Shown here: positions 41,326 to 51,231 of the stretch, one piece after another
How the letters are laid out: the number at the start of each line of letters is the position of its first letter
How positions within the stretch are numbered: the stretch's first letter is position 1
Assembly (NCBI RefSeq): GCF_023065955.2
Contig: NW_026623008.1
Location: forward strand, 15,840,501 to 15,904,500
Length of the DNA: 64,000 bases
From: Ursus arctos
Lineage: Eukaryota > Chordata > Mammalia > Carnivora > Ursidae
Direction: 5' to 3'
Notes under the pieces: model-generated
What the model was told of the DNA's origin: nothing
Database searches by the model: none
The model's input: only the letters and a program-made list of their open reading frames with translations
Program-made: the position numbers and the translations under genes

Positions 41326-41480
41326 AAATGCTCAGGACTTTGCAAACTGGTCGTTAGGCCTAGCCGTCACTAAAAATTACATTATATAAACTTACAATTA
41401 AACAAATTGCATCACCAAGAAAAGTAAACTTCAAAGCTCATGACTCCTCGTTGTTTTAACGGTTATCTGTCCTCTGAAGT
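41326..41480. other. AT-rich block, likely an unassigned old repeat
   Basis: TTAAATGCTCAGGACTTTGC and CACTAAAAATTACATTATAT AAAC differ sharply from the GC-rich surroundings. I suspect an ancient interspersed repeat or a conserved element, but cannot name it. Confidence 0.35.
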
Positions 41481-42090
41481 TGATTTGCTTTTCTCTGTGT
41501 GGTAACGGCGCGCAACTCCCCTCTCCTCCCGGCCTTGTGTTCAGGGTGTCGCGTTGGCAGCTTGGAGAATGTTCACCAAGAACGTCTGTGAGCCCGGTGT
41601 GTACCGACGGCGTCAGGCTCTGCGTGCACCGAACTGTCTCAGCCCCACCCTGGGAGGTCGGTCCTGTTAGCGTCCAGGGAGTTAGGTCATCTGCTCTTCC
41701 AGAACAGCAGCAGAACGGAAGGGGTCCTGGTGTGAGGGGTGTCTGGCGAGGGGTGCTTGGGGTTGTTCCAGGTCCTGACCCTGCCCTCGGCCCCTTCTCC
41801 CCACAAAGGAGGTTGGACTTGACATTTGAAGAGGTGGAGGCAGAAGGAGCCTAGGGTTCCCTCTGACCCGGCTCTGCCTCTGGCCTCACAGCTGGGAGAG
41901 GAGCGGCCCAGGAAGCCCGAGAGCATGGGGATGGCTGCGCCTGGCCCTCCCTGTGGGACTGCCCTCCGAGCGTCACCTGCCTGCCTGCTGTGACCCCGCT
42001 CGGCGCTTGGCCTCCCTGGCTCAGACGGTGCCAGTCTGGGCTCCGGCACTGGCCCGGGAAGGGGCCACCTCTGAGGAGTGCCTGCCAGGC
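41481..42090. other. Unique GC-rich sequence
   Basis: Moderate CpG. Frames of 124 (plus) and 139 (minus) codons, no domain. A diverged antisense MIR may lie near 41600-41700. Confidence 0.35.
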
Positions 42091-42200
42091 TGCATTTTGC
42101 AACCATCCCGGGCTGCAGCTCGGCTGGTTTGTAAGTACATGTGTTTCTGGCACCTTCTCCCCATTAGGCAGTGTAATTGCTCTGCCCGGTTCAAGGCTGA
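42091..42200. promoter_or_regulatory. Candidate conserved non-coding element (weak)
   Basis: TTTGTAAGTACATGTGTTTC TGGCACC and CCATTAGGCAGTGTAATTGC form an AT-richer repeat-free island in GC-rich sequence. The TGTAATTG homeodomain-like site is at about 42172. Inference only. Confidence 0.25.
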
Positions 42201-42355
42201 CAGGTCCCTGATGGGGCTCGGCCGATGTGGTGTCCAGCCCAGGGGCTCCCCCGGCGGGGCCAGCGGCTCCCTTCCTGAGGTTCTGGGGTGAGGGGGGAAC
42301 CCAGGGGTCTCTAATCCTTAGGGAGCCCCTCCTGTGTACAGGAGACTCTCCACTC
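42201..42355. other. Unique GC-rich spacer
   Basis: No gene or repeat recognised. Confidence 0.3.
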
Positions 42356-42359
42356 TGAG

Positions 42360-42480
42360 AGGCAGTATAGGGTAGTGAGCTGTGAGTTCACTCAGAGCTG
42401 TGTGGCCGGGGCTGGTGGCTTTACCTCTCTGAGCTTCGGGTTCCTCGTTGGGACCCAGTAGTACCTCTTCCTGTTGTTTT
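42360..42480 (+). mobile_element. MIR SINE, sense
   Basis: GAGGCAGTATAGGGTAGTGA is close to the MIR 5' end ACAGTAGTATAGTGGTTA. GGTGGCTTTACCTCTCTGAG CTTCGGGTTCCTC continues it. Confidence 0.75.
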
Positions 42481-42539
42481 GGGAAGGAAGGAATGAGGCC
42501 ATCTGGGCAAAGTTCGGGAAGGAGTGTGCATGCACCTAG

Positions 42540-42640
42540 AGAGCATTTCCCCTTCCTATTTTTCAGATGAGGAAACTGAGGCACAGAAGGGGGAAGCCAC
42601 AGCCTGAGGTCTTGCGGCCCCTTGGCCAGGGCTTTTTCTG
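42540..42640 (-). mobile_element. MIR SINE fragment, antisense
   Basis: TTTTCAGATGAGGAAACTGA GGCACAGAAGG at 42560 is a nearly perfect reversed MIR core. Confidence 0.85.
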
Positions 42641-42759
42641 TGCTGGATTTCAGACACCCTCTTTACAGCTGTAGGGCTGAAAACTGTTTTTGAGGAGAAG
42701 CAGAGGGGATCTTCGTTTTTTATAATCCATTGGCATTTAACAAGTCCCTTCCCCAAGCT

Positions 42760-42900
42760 CTTTAAATGGTTTCCAGTCCCTGTGGAAGCCAGCGCAGAGC
42801 AGGGGCTCAGAGAGGTTAGGAACCGTGCCCCTGGTTACACAGCGGGGAAGGGCTAGTCCTAAGCTGAAGGGTAGTTCAGCCCCAAACCAGGGCTCGACAG
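42760..42900 (-). mobile_element. MIR SINE fragment, antisense
   Basis: GGGGCTCAGAGAGGTTAGGA ACCGTGCCCCTGGTTACACA GCGGGGAAGGGC is the reversed segment on the far side of the MIR core. Confidence 0.75.
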
Positions 42901-43130
42901 ACCCAGAGTGTGGCTTTGCCGAAGGATTTGGGGCAGGTGACATCTCCTCTCTGGGCCTCAGTTTCCCTTGGAGCTCACTGTGTGCCAGGCAAAGATTAAA
43001 AAGAGCGTCTGCTAGAGAGAATGGTGGGATCTGGGGGCTTGGTTGGGTCAGAGTGTGTGTCCTTTGACCCACAGACACTGTCACACACGTGTATGGTCAG
43101 CTTCAGGCAGCTCTGGACAGGCCCTCCCGC
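42901..43130. other. Unique sequence
   Basis: CTCTCTGGGCCTCAGTTTCC at 42946 suggests one more sense MIR core, but the flanks are not clear. Confidence 0.4.
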
Positions 43131-43275
43131 ACCCAGGGGCACACGCGTGCAATCACGTGGCTGCTTCAGTGCACACACGCACACACACACAGCCGGTGAA
43201 TAGACGTGGGCCCCGGTTCCACGTGGGCCCCTGCACACACAGGCTCATGAGTGATCACACACGTACCTGGGCGTG
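43131..43275 (+). repeat. CA-rich low-complexity tract
   Basis: GCACACACGCACACACACAC at about 43172 and scattered CACACACG. Degraded microsatellite. Confidence 0.8.
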
Positions 43276-43835
43276 TACACGGCCTTCCCCAACCTCAGCA
43301 ACGTACAGCCCGGGTGAGCGTTGATTTGCCCCCTCCTTCACCCCCTCATTCCCTAGAAGATTTCCAGGGAAACGAAGTGAGAGAAAGGAGACGTCAGAGA
43401 GGGTAGAGAGAGAAAAGAGGCTTCTGGGATGTCTTTGTACGGCAAGCAAGGGTTCAATTTAGTGTCTGAGTTCCCTAATGGCCAAGGTAAAAAGGGATGA
43501 GGGGGCTTCTTACCCCACTTCCATCGGAGGACTGGCACAGGGAGCAAGCGAGGTCGTGCGTATGGAAGCCCTTGGCAGAGCGTGAGACGTCTGTTAGGAT
43601 GGGGTGAGAGGCGCAGAGATTAACTGCGTCCGATCTCATGGAAGCCCTCCCTGGCCCCTGGTCAGTCCCCGCTCCGTGACGGTGGCACAGGTGGCGCCAG
43701 GCCTTTGTCCAAGCTCTTCCCGCCTCTAGGACACCTGGCTCCCCGCCACTCAGGAGTGTGGCCTCCTCCCAGACCATACCAGGCTGGGGCTGGGCCGTGC
43801 TCTAGGCTTCTGTGATTCCATCACATACCCGACTG
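43276..43835. other. Unique sequence
   Basis: No gene or repeat recognised. Confidence 0.35.
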
Positions 43836-43837
43836 GA

Positions 43838-43978
43838 TTAAAACCTCCATTTACTTGTACCCTCCCTTGCCAGACCTCCTGAGGGCAGGGGCGGGAGCCC
43901 TGTTTTTGGCGTCCCCAGTGCCTGGCACAGAGGTGGTGCCTAGGAGGGGTTTGCTGACTGAATGCATGTTGGTAATGA
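43838..43978 (+). mobile_element. L2 LINE 3' end, sense
   Basis: CCAGACCTCCTGAGGGCAGG, CGTCCCCAGTGCCTGGCACA and GGTTTGCTGACTGAATGCAT G match the L2 3' end (CTCCTTGAGGGCAGGG, CCCCAGTGCCTGGCACA, TTGTTGAATGAATG). Confidence 0.85.
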
Positions 43979-44240
43979 GCCCAGAGCCTCTCCTCTGATC
44001 TCCATCTGTCCCCGTTGGGGCAGAGCGCCTGGGGTTCTGGGCGTTGTGTCCCCAGCAGCCCTGGCTCTGCGGGGCCTGCCCTTGCCCACCCAGGAGGGTA
44101 GGTCCTGACCTCAGATGTCTCCTACCTCCCTGAGCTGTCTAGGCAGGGAGGCAGCTGGAGCCTCGAACTTTCTGGGGCTTTGGCTGGAGGTGAGTGGCCA
44201 GGGCCAGATCAGGGCAGGAGCTGGCTGCCCACAGGCCTGT
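43979..44240. other. Unique GC-rich sequence
   Basis: No gene or repeat recognised. Confidence 0.3.
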
Positions 44241-44244
44241 CTGT

Positions 44245-44405
44245 TCCGTCATTCGTCTGTTCATTCATTTGGTTGCTGAATACTTCACCTGCATTTTTCT
44301 ATTTCCTCTTGTCTATGTCTCAAGCACCCTCCTGAGGAAAGAGCTGTTTTAGCTCCATTGTGCAGATGTGTAAACCAAGACTCTTCTAGTTTGTAAGAGG
44401 TGGTC
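44245..44405 (-). mobile_element. MIR SINE, antisense (diverged)
   Basis: TAGCTCCATTGTGCAGATGT GTAAACCAAGACTC resembles the reversed MIR core. CATTCATTTGGTTGCTGAAT upstream may be an L2 end. Confidence 0.55.
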
Positions 44406-45200
44406 GGTCGGCCTGGAGGGCTGCGTCTGGCCTCTCAATGCTCACAGCCGAGGGTGGATGAGAGGGAGAGGAAAACAGGGAGGAGGCGGCTGGGCAGGCC
44501 CTGGAGGGTGACGACAATTTGAGGAAGAGGGGAAACTAGTGAGGATGGGGGTCCCAAGGCACCTTTGAGAGTGCACCTCACTCCACACTTGCTGGCACCC
44601 CGGGTGCTCAGGGCACCCGATCTCCTAGGCACACCACAGCCTCACACCTTCACACATTCTCACACTTGGTACCCCGCACTCACACCTTACACCCCAGAGG
44701 TGCTGACTTCCAACCCCTCCTCTCCTTTCCTCGAGGCCCTGCCGTACCGGATACACTCTCACCCTTAAGCCGGCACACCCGTCCTCACCCCCATGTTCAC
44801 ACGCACGCCTGCGCCCACACGCTGAGGAGATGCACTCTCGAGGTACACACATGGCCTGTATCCCCTCCTGAGTCACACACCCAGGACCCCTCTCCCTGGT
44901 GACCACCACCCGAAGGGCCCTGGGCCACTCAGGCACCAGGCCGGCTTCCATTGGGTGGGGCAGGTGTTTCCAGCTGCTTGGGCTTGGCCCGGGCTTGAGG
45001 TCACAGCCCCGGCCCGGGGTGCGGGGCTGGGCAGCAGCCGTGTGGGCCGAGCCGGGGTGCTCACACCTGGGCTGATCTGCTTGGGGCTGATGCCAGCCTA
45101 TCGGAAGGCAGCCCTTGCCCGGCGGGGGACACCAGCCTCCCATTCCTGGAGTGCTGGGGAAGCCCGAGGAGGGGCAAGGCGGGCAAGCCCAGGCCAGGCC
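44406..45200. other. Unique sequence, C/A-rich at 44560-44880
   Basis: Scattered CACACC and CTCACAC motifs without a pure run, then GC-rich sequence to 45200 with a 248-codon frame on the minus strand (44625-45371) lacking any domain. No gene supported. Confidence 0.35.
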
Positions 45201-45204
45201 TATC

Positions 45205-45335
45205 TCTCTAATTTCAAATCCCAGTTTCCTGGGTGATCTCGGGTGGCATGTTCCGAACCTCAGCTTATTTCTTTGTAGAACGGGTATGAGGACGACCTTT
45301 CCTGCACGGTCGGTGGGAGAATAAAATAAGACATT
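45205..45335 (+). mobile_element. MIR SINE, sense
   Basis: TTTCAAATCCCAGTTTCCTG, AACCTCAGCTTATTTCTTTG TAGAACGGG and GTGGGAGAATAAAATAAGAC follow the MIR order. Confidence 0.75.
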
Positions 45336-45430
45336 GTGAATTCCAGGGCTTGGCTTTCCAGCGGGGCCCACACCACGTTCCTTTTCTCCCTCAGCTGGAA
45401 GCTGACTCTCTCCCTTTCCCTCACCTGTAC

Positions 45431-45442
45431 TTTTTTTTTTTT

Positions 45443-45490
<48 letters not shown>

Positions 45491-45701
45491 TTTCTTTCTT
45501 TCTTTCTTTTTTTAAGATTTTTTTATTTATTTGACAGAGAGAGAGACAGCCAGCGAGAGAGGGAACACAAGCAGGAGGAGTGGGAGAGGAAGAAGCAGGC
45601 TCCCAGCGGAGGAGCCTGATGTGGGGCTCGATCCCAGGACCCTGGGATCACGCCCTGAGCCGAAGGCAGACGCTTAACGACTGAGCCACCCAGACACCCC
45701 C
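45431..45701 (-). mobile_element. Carnivore tRNA-Lys SINE with expanded (TTTC)n tail
   Basis: Minus-strand SINE with the bear/seal-type body (ACAGCCAGCGAGAGAGGGAA, GAAGAAGCAGGCTCCCAGCG). The A-rich tail, seen as T/C on this strand, has grown into about 80 bp of (CTTT)n at 45441-45510. Flanked by CACCTGTAC/CACCTGTTC at 45422 and 45702, an imperfect target-site duplication. Confidence 0.94.
45441..45510 (+). repeat. (CTTT)n microsatellite in a SINE tail
   Basis: About seventeen tetranucleotide units with one or two interruptions. Expected to vary in length between individuals. Confidence 0.93.
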
Positions 45702-45780
45702 CACCTGTTCTTTTTAAAAACAGCTTTATTGAGCTATAATTCACATACCAATCAATTCACTTATTTAAAGCACACGATTT

Positions 45781-45938
45781 TTAAGAAAAGATGTATTTAT
45801 TTATTTGAGAGAGTCCCAAGCAGACTTTCCACCGAACATGGAGCCTGACGTGGGGCTCGATCCCACGACCCTGAGATCATGACCTGAGCTGAAATCAAGA
45901 GTCAAATGCTTCACTGACTGAGCCACCCCGGCGCCCCT
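45781..45938 (-). mobile_element. Carnivore tRNA-Lys SINE, shortened, inside L1
   Basis: Minus-strand SINE with TGATCTCAGGGTCGTGGGAT-type body. It lacks most of the CT-rich part of the consensus, so it is shorter than the others. The L1 resumes at both sides with related 14-mers (45767-45780 and 45939-45952, 10 of 14 identical), consistent with an aged target-site duplication. Confidence 0.88.
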
Positions 45939-46248
45939 GAAGTGCACAATTTAATGGCTTCCACTACGTTCACAGAGAGTGCCACCATCACCACAGTCAC
46001 GGTTAGGACATTCCCATCACCGTAAAGAGAAGCCTCGTCTCCTTCCACTCCCTTAAGCCCCAACCCCTCGCTCCAGCCCAGGGCAACTACTAATTTACTT
46101 TCTGTCTCTATCGATGTGCCTCTTCTGGACATCTCGTGTAAGTGGAATTGTAGAACATGTGCTCGTATGGGCCTGGCATCTTTCACTGAGCATAACGTTT
46201 TCCAGATACATCCACGCTGTAGCACGTGCCGGTGCTTCTTATATGGGA

Positions 46249-46455
46249 ACTGCGTGGATGTGGCACATCTCGTTCATCTGCGCATCTGTTGACGGACATC
46301 CGGGTTGTTTCCGTGCTTTGGCCATCGTGGGTAGTGCTGTTATGAATTTGCACTGCGTGGATGTGGCACATCTCGTTCATCTGCGCATCTGTTGACGGAC
46401 ATCCGGGTTGTTTCCGTGCTTTGGCCATCGTGGGTAGTGCTGTTATGAATTTGCA
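46249..46455. repeat. Exact 103 bp tandem duplication in L1 sequence
   Basis: Unit 1 is 46249-46351 and unit 2 is 46352-46454 (base 46455 also matches). The two are identical at every position I compared, although the L1 they derive from is old and diverged. So the copying is recent, or it is an assembly artefact. The right end of unit 2 runs into non-L1 sequence. Confidence 0.93.
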
Positions 46456-46639
46456 GGCCTTACTTTCCACTTGATTCTGCCCGACTCGATCATTTTAGCC
46501 TCTGACCTCGGAGCCAAGTCAGGAGGCAGGAAGGCCAGTGTTGGAGGACAGTTAGGTGTGCAGGGACTCCGTATGTCAACGGGATTCTGGAAGCTGGAGG
46601 GGACCTCCCTTCCCTGTCCTCTCTCCTCCCACCTGCTTG

Positions 46640-46855
46640 ATAGTGACAGTCAGAGGCACCATTATGCCAAGAACTTTGCACGCTGAAGAGCAATGGACCC
46701 TAAAAAAACGGAATAAAACCAAACAGTGAAGTGGATACTATACGTACACCCATTTTGCAGATGAGGAAGCTGAGGCTCAGGGAGTTGAAGTGACTTCTCA
46801 AAATCATGCACATGCTGGGGCAGAATTTGAACCCAGACCTGTCTGGTCCTTGGAG
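46640..46855 (-). mobile_element. MIR SINE, antisense
   Basis: CACCCATTTTGCAGATGAGG AAGCTGAGGCTCAGGGAG and GCAGAATTTGAACCCAGACC TGTCTGGTCC are clear reversed core and tRNA-related parts. Confidence 0.9.
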
Positions 46856-46925
46856 AATGGGACATGATTCCTTCCTTCCTGCCCTTCCTCCCACTGTGGG
46901 TCTCAGTTCTGTCCCCATGCCATGA

Positions 46926-46977
46926 TTCAATTCAATTCAGTTCAGTTCAGTTCAATCCAATCTTCAATCCAATTTCA
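46926..46977 (+). repeat. (TTCAA/TTCAG)n pentanucleotide repeat
   Basis: TTCAATTCAATTCAGTTCAG TTCAGTTCAATCC: about six pentamer units with A/G alternation, decaying at the right. Confidence 0.88.
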
Positions 46978-46979
46978 CT

Positions 46980-47535
46980 GTGCCCTGGCATGTGCCAGGC
47001 CAGAGCTAAGGAGGGTAGGGGGAGATGCAATGGCGGGACCTCAGTGAGATTTATTATGTGCCAGCCCTGGCTTGGGCCCCAGGATCCAGATCTGAACAAG
47101 ACACCGTCCCTGGAAGCTGGAAACCAAGTTGGGGGAGGGGTGCCGACCAAGGCGGGGGTTGGTGCAGAAGGCCTGGGGGCGGGGCAGGGATGGGTGAGAC
47201 CCTGATCCTGTTGGGGCGAGGGAGTAAAGGCAAGCTTCCTGGGGTGGCAGTACTTCAGCTGGGTCTGGACAGCTCCTGGGGAAAGTGTTCCTGGCAGAAG
47301 GAACAGCATGGCAGAGACATGGAAAAGAGAAAGAGGGAAAAAAGAACAGAGTGGCTTCCCTCCTGGAGTGGTTCTGTGGGTGGAGCCCAGGGGTGAGGGG
47401 AGGGGCCGATGGGTGATATTTAGAGATGGAGGGGCTGCACGCTGAAGTCCTGGCATGCCAGGTAAAGAAGTGTGGACCTTCCATGGGCCATGGAGAGACA
47501 CTGAGGAGTCTAGAAAGGGAGAGTAACATGCATTT
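46980..47535 (-). mobile_element. L2-like LINE relic, antisense
   Basis: GATTTATTATGTGCCAGCCC, AACAAGACACCGTCCCTGGA then CAGCTGGGTCTGGACAGCTC, TTCCTGGCAGAAGGAACAGC ATGGCAGAGACATGG follow the order seen at 5700-6270 and 14095-15160. One of the longer ancient relics here. Confidence 0.65.
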
Positions 47536-47812
47536 GAGAAGCTGTTCTGGGGTGGAAGTGGGGAGTGCTGAGGCAGGAGTGGGGTGAGCACTGGGGCTTC
47601 CTGGCAGGGGTGGGGTAGGTCAGGGGTGGCTGTGGCAGGAGGGGGGTTGACATGGGCCTGGAGTGAGGACAAAGTGGGTCAAGGATTTGAAAAAATCCAT
47701 GGGGTGAATCCACAGGATTGGACATATAGGAGCCCAGAATCCTCAGGCCTGGGAAGATCCCATGGTTTGCAGACCGATTTTAGCCAGAGAACCCTCTGTT
47801 CAGGTGAGCTTT
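47536..47812. other. Unique GC-rich sequence
   Basis: No gene or repeat recognised. Confidence 0.3.
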
Positions 47813-47814
47813 TG

Positions 47815-48080
47815 TGCAGAAACCCAGTATCTCATGCAACCACGTGGGTGAATCTACAGACAGGGGCTGAGCGCAAACAGCAGAGCCCAGGCTGCGGACA
47901 CAAGAGGCAGGTCGGTGGGTGCCGGCTGGGAGCATCGACGAGAACCTTCCAGGGGGTTGAAAATGTTCCACATCTTCATTGTGGTGGTTACCTGGCTATA
48001 CAGACTTGTCAAAACTCATCAAACTGTCCATTGAAGACCTGTGCGCTTTCCCAGGTGGAAATCACAGCTTGTAAAGCGAA
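47815..48080 (+). mobile_element. L1 3' end (L1MC/L1MD type), sense
   Basis: CATCTTCATTGTGGTGGTTA CCTGGCTATACAGACTTGTC AAAACTCATCAAACTGTCCA and CTTTCCCAGGTGGAAATCAC match an L1 3' untranslated region near its end. Confidence 0.82.
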
Positions 48081-48340
48081 GTGAGTGAGTTCAGTGCCTG
48101 GGAACTGGTGAAAGAGAAAGCGCCAGGGTGGGCAAGGGTGGGAGTGGACTCTGCGCCCTTGAGCTGCCTGATGCACCCCTCTCACCCCACAGCCCAGGGG
48201 GGCCCAGCTCTGCCAGAAAGACTGGAAACTTCAGGCCTGGCGCCCTTCCCCATGCCTCCCAGGGTGCCCCCCCTCCCCACTCCCAGCAGCACCCACCTGC
48301 CCTACTCAGGCTACTGCCTGCAGGAGGAACCCCAGGCCAT
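48081..48340. other. Unique GC-rich sequence
   Basis: No gene or repeat recognised. Confidence 0.3.
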
Positions 48341-48600
48341 CCCTCTTGCAAATCCCGAATTAATGAATCCCAGGAATCTGCTGCCTGTGAACAGCTACTT
48401 CTTTGGGGTTTTGGTGAGAACGACAGGGATTAGGGCCTGGCAGGCGGGGCACCTCCTCCCGGGGGGCTCGGTTTTCACCCCAGCAGAAATCTGAACTGCC
48501 CCCCCGCCCCCACTCTTGCATCCTTTTTACATCAATCCCTTGTTCGGACAAGAAGCATTATCTATCTAATCCCTACCCGCCCTGGCTGGCTCCCCCGGGG
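48341..48600. promoter_or_regulatory. Candidate conserved non-coding element
   Basis: Repeat-free stretch with AATTAATGAATCC (about 48358-48370) at the left and TTTACATCAATCCCTTGTTC, then GCATTATCTATCTAATCCCT (GATA- and OTX-like cores) at the right. Composition shifts from the GC-rich flanks. Inference from appearance only. Confidence 0.35.
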
Positions 48601-48965
48601 GTGGGGGGCAGGAGTGGGTGGGGCCCAGGCTGCCCCCCTTCCTGGCTGCTCCTGGCCCTGGGTGCCCAGGGGTGTCCTGTCCTCACTCCTTCTGGCCAAG
48701 GGGGCTGGACCAGGGGGAGAGGTGGGAATGGCAGACGGTGGATGGGCTCCGAGTACCTGGCCCAGCCAGCGCCTCCCCGAGCACGCAGGTGCACACACTT
48801 CCTGGGGTCCGTGGAGTGGGCTGACATGAAGAGAACGGGTAGGTGACTAGCATCTCTGCTCACCCTTAGTCCTGAAGGGGTCAGCAGTACAAAGGGCGGG
48901 ACTGGTGACACCAGCTCGGCTCAGACACGCTGGCTGTCAAACATCTGTATAACCCTTGCGGGGGC
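48601..48965. other. Unique GC-rich sequence
   Basis: Stop-poor in several frames. No gene recognised. Confidence 0.35.
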
Positions 48966-48969
48966 CGGG

Positions 48970-49085
48970 GTCACACACACCTGACTGTGATTCCAAACTC
49001 CCCCACTCACTGGTCTGTGACCTCAGGCAGTGTTCCTTTCTATTAAATGGGAATAAGGAGAGTGTTTTCCCCAAAAGCAAGGGGG
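48970..49085 (+). mobile_element. MIR SINE, sense
   Basis: CACCTGACTGTGATTCCAAA CTCCCCCACTCACTGG, GTGACCTCAGGCAGTGTTCC and TTTCTATTAAATGGGAATAA follow the MIR order. Confidence 0.75.
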
Positions 49086-50780
49086 GGGCATACATGCAAA
49101 ATAGAGCTCTTGGAGTAAATACAAATCAACAGTGGTGGTTTCGTTTTATTAATTAAACAGTTACGCTGGGCACGGGCTCCTCTCTGCTGCCTGCTGATGG
49201 CCACAGCTCAAGCAGACGCCTATCCGCGTGTCTTCGTATGTACACAGCTGAGGTGCACCAGCCCCCAGAGATCCCCGAACATCGCACCATGGGGGAGGGA
49301 GCCCACCCTGGTCACTTGAAGACTATGGTGTCTCCTTGCTGGCGGTGATCCCCTGCGTGTGGGGTCCCTGACAGCCCAGGGAGAAGATGAGTGTGGGTGT
49401 TAGGTGTGGCAGGAGTGTGAGGCCGATGGGGATCGGGGGGAGGGAGGAGAGGGTCAGGACCCCAGACAGCCTCAGCCAGGGGCACAGTTTTGCCACGGGC
49501 TGTTCCCAGCTGTGGCCCTAGGGATGATGGGAGAGGACCCCATGGGTTGAGGCCAAAGGGCCAGGTGGCTCTGACCTCCGTATCTGAGGCCACTCCGATG
49601 CCCAGGGTGGCTGGAATGGGCGGATTTGGGGAAGATGCTGAGCTGAGCCTTGCAAGGACCCCTTAGCTTCCGGGAGTTCAGAAGGATTGTCTTCACCGAA
49701 AGCTCCTGGTCCACCCTCTGCTACTGCTAGCGTGGGGAGGCCTGCCCCGCCACTCTGGAAGCCCCTGGACATTCTCGAATCCTTCTGCGGGAGTCCTGAC
49801 TCCAGCCACAGGAAGAGCACTGGAAGCTCTCCCCCTCTCTAGCCCCCTTCTTCTTCCAGAGACCTGAGGCCAGTGCCTGGAGCCCGGCCTTCCTGCTTCT
49901 GTGCTCCCAGGCCCTGGGGGTCTGGTCCCAGGTGTATCTCCTCCCTGCCATGTGACCTCAGCATCCTGTCCCTCCGGGGGTTGGGGGGACTCAATTGCTG
50001 AGGTCCCCTGGGGCTTGGCTGTGTGAGAGGGGCTCCATGATTTGAGCTCTTTTGTATCCATCTGGGTCCCCTGCTCTGGGGTGTGGAGCCCAGGAGAGAG
50101 GACACTCGCTGGGCAGATGCTGGGCAGAGGGTCAGGAGGCCTCCTTGGGCCTCAGTTCCCTACCTGTGAAAAGAGGAGGCTGGGTCCTCTCAGCCAGGGA
50201 GCTAGGCCCATCAGGGATCAGGGTGCGGGGAGGGAGAGGAGGGGCTGGGCGGGGCAGGGCAGGAGTGGCCCTCATGGGGCGGGGGGGTGGGGGAGGGGGG
50301 TTCACAAAAGAGCCATGTGTCTTCCGTGGGCAGTGCAGGGCCGGCCTGGGTGTCTGCTCTAGGGATGGGGATTTGGCTTCAGAGCGAGGCTTTATTATGT
50401 TTCCTTTTTAATTACGATGGTCTTGGCTCCTACAAGAGCAGCTTTTGTTGGGGCAGCTTAGGAGAGGGAGGGAGGCAGAGCTGGCCAGTCTGGGGCTGGA
50501 GGGGCTCCATGGGGAGGGGCCACACTCAGAACCCCCTCTCAGTTCCCTGGGAAGGGGGGTGTGGGGCATGAGAGAGAGGACAGCCCTGGCTCGGGGGCTG
50601 GAGGGAGGCGAGGAAGCTGAGTTTCAGCCAGACACTTCTCCCAGCTCCACTTCTCTGCCAAGCTTCAGATTTTGACAGGCGACGTTGCAGATACCTGACC
50701 ACCCCATTCCTTCGATGGCCCTTGGGAATCTCAAGTTCAATATCCACCCCCCTTAACTGACTCATATTCTGGGTTCTCCC
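49086..50780. other. Unique GC-rich sequence with G-runs
   Basis: No gene supported. G-rich between 50215 and 50310 (several runs of 5-7 G). An AT-rich patch GCTTTATTATGTTTCCTTTT TAATTACGATGG at 50389-50420 may be a small conserved element. Confidence 0.35.
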
Positions 50781-50784
50781 TCTC

Positions 50785-50965
50785 AGCGAACTCATTCATT
50801 CAACAAGTATTTATTGACCACCTACTGTGTGCCAGATCCCACTCTAGGTGCTTGGGGTACATCAGTGAACAAACAGATGTAAATGTCCTGTCCTCGTGGA
50901 GCTGATCCACTGGTGCTTTTCTATTCATGCATCTGTCCTCACAGCCTCCAGGAAGGTGGGATTTT
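50785..50965 (-). mobile_element. L2 LINE 3' end, antisense, well preserved
   Basis: CATTCATTCAACAAGTATTT ATTGACCACCTACTGTGTGC CAGATCCCACTCTAGGTGCT TGGGGTACATCAGTGAACAA is the L2 3' end read in reverse. The clearest antisense L2 in the window. Confidence 0.88.
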
Positions 50966-51220
50966 GCTGTGAGCCTGCCCGGTACTCAGGACAAAGCTCG
51001 GTACACTGAAGGCTCTTAGGAAATGTTTCCTTACAGAAGAAGGAAAGAACCATCTGGAAGGCAGGTGGAGCTGAGGGTGCTTGGGGCTAGAGAAAGGTGT
51101 GGAAGGAGCCTCACAGGGGTGGGGAAGAGATGGCTAACTTGCCTTCATGCATCTGATATGATGCTGGGTCCCTTGTTCCCAAATGCTTCTGTTATTTTGT
51201 GTTTTGAAAAAGCAGGTAAA
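50966..51220. other. Unique sequence
   Basis: No gene recognised. Confidence 0.3.
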
Positions 51221-51231
51221 AAAATCTTCAA

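Larger units (their letters stand above)
45708..46460 (-). mobile_element. L1 3' untranslated region, antisense, 5'-truncated
   Basis: AACAGCTTTATTGAGCTATA ATTCACATACC at the left is the reversed 3' end. CCAGGGCAACTACTAATTTA, CTTTCTGTCTCTATCGATGT, CATAACGTTTTCCAGATACA and TTGACGGACATCCGGGTTGT follow. It hosts a SINE at 45781-45938 and an exact 103 bp tandem duplication at 46249-46455. Confidence 0.9.

Noticed and set aside
44625..45371. 248-codon frame on the minus strand
   Set aside because: It spans CA-rich low-complexity DNA and a MIR at its end, with no recognisable domain.
46947..47672. 241-codon frame on the minus strand
   Set aside because: It runs through an L2-like relic and shows only Pro/Ser-rich low-information sequence.
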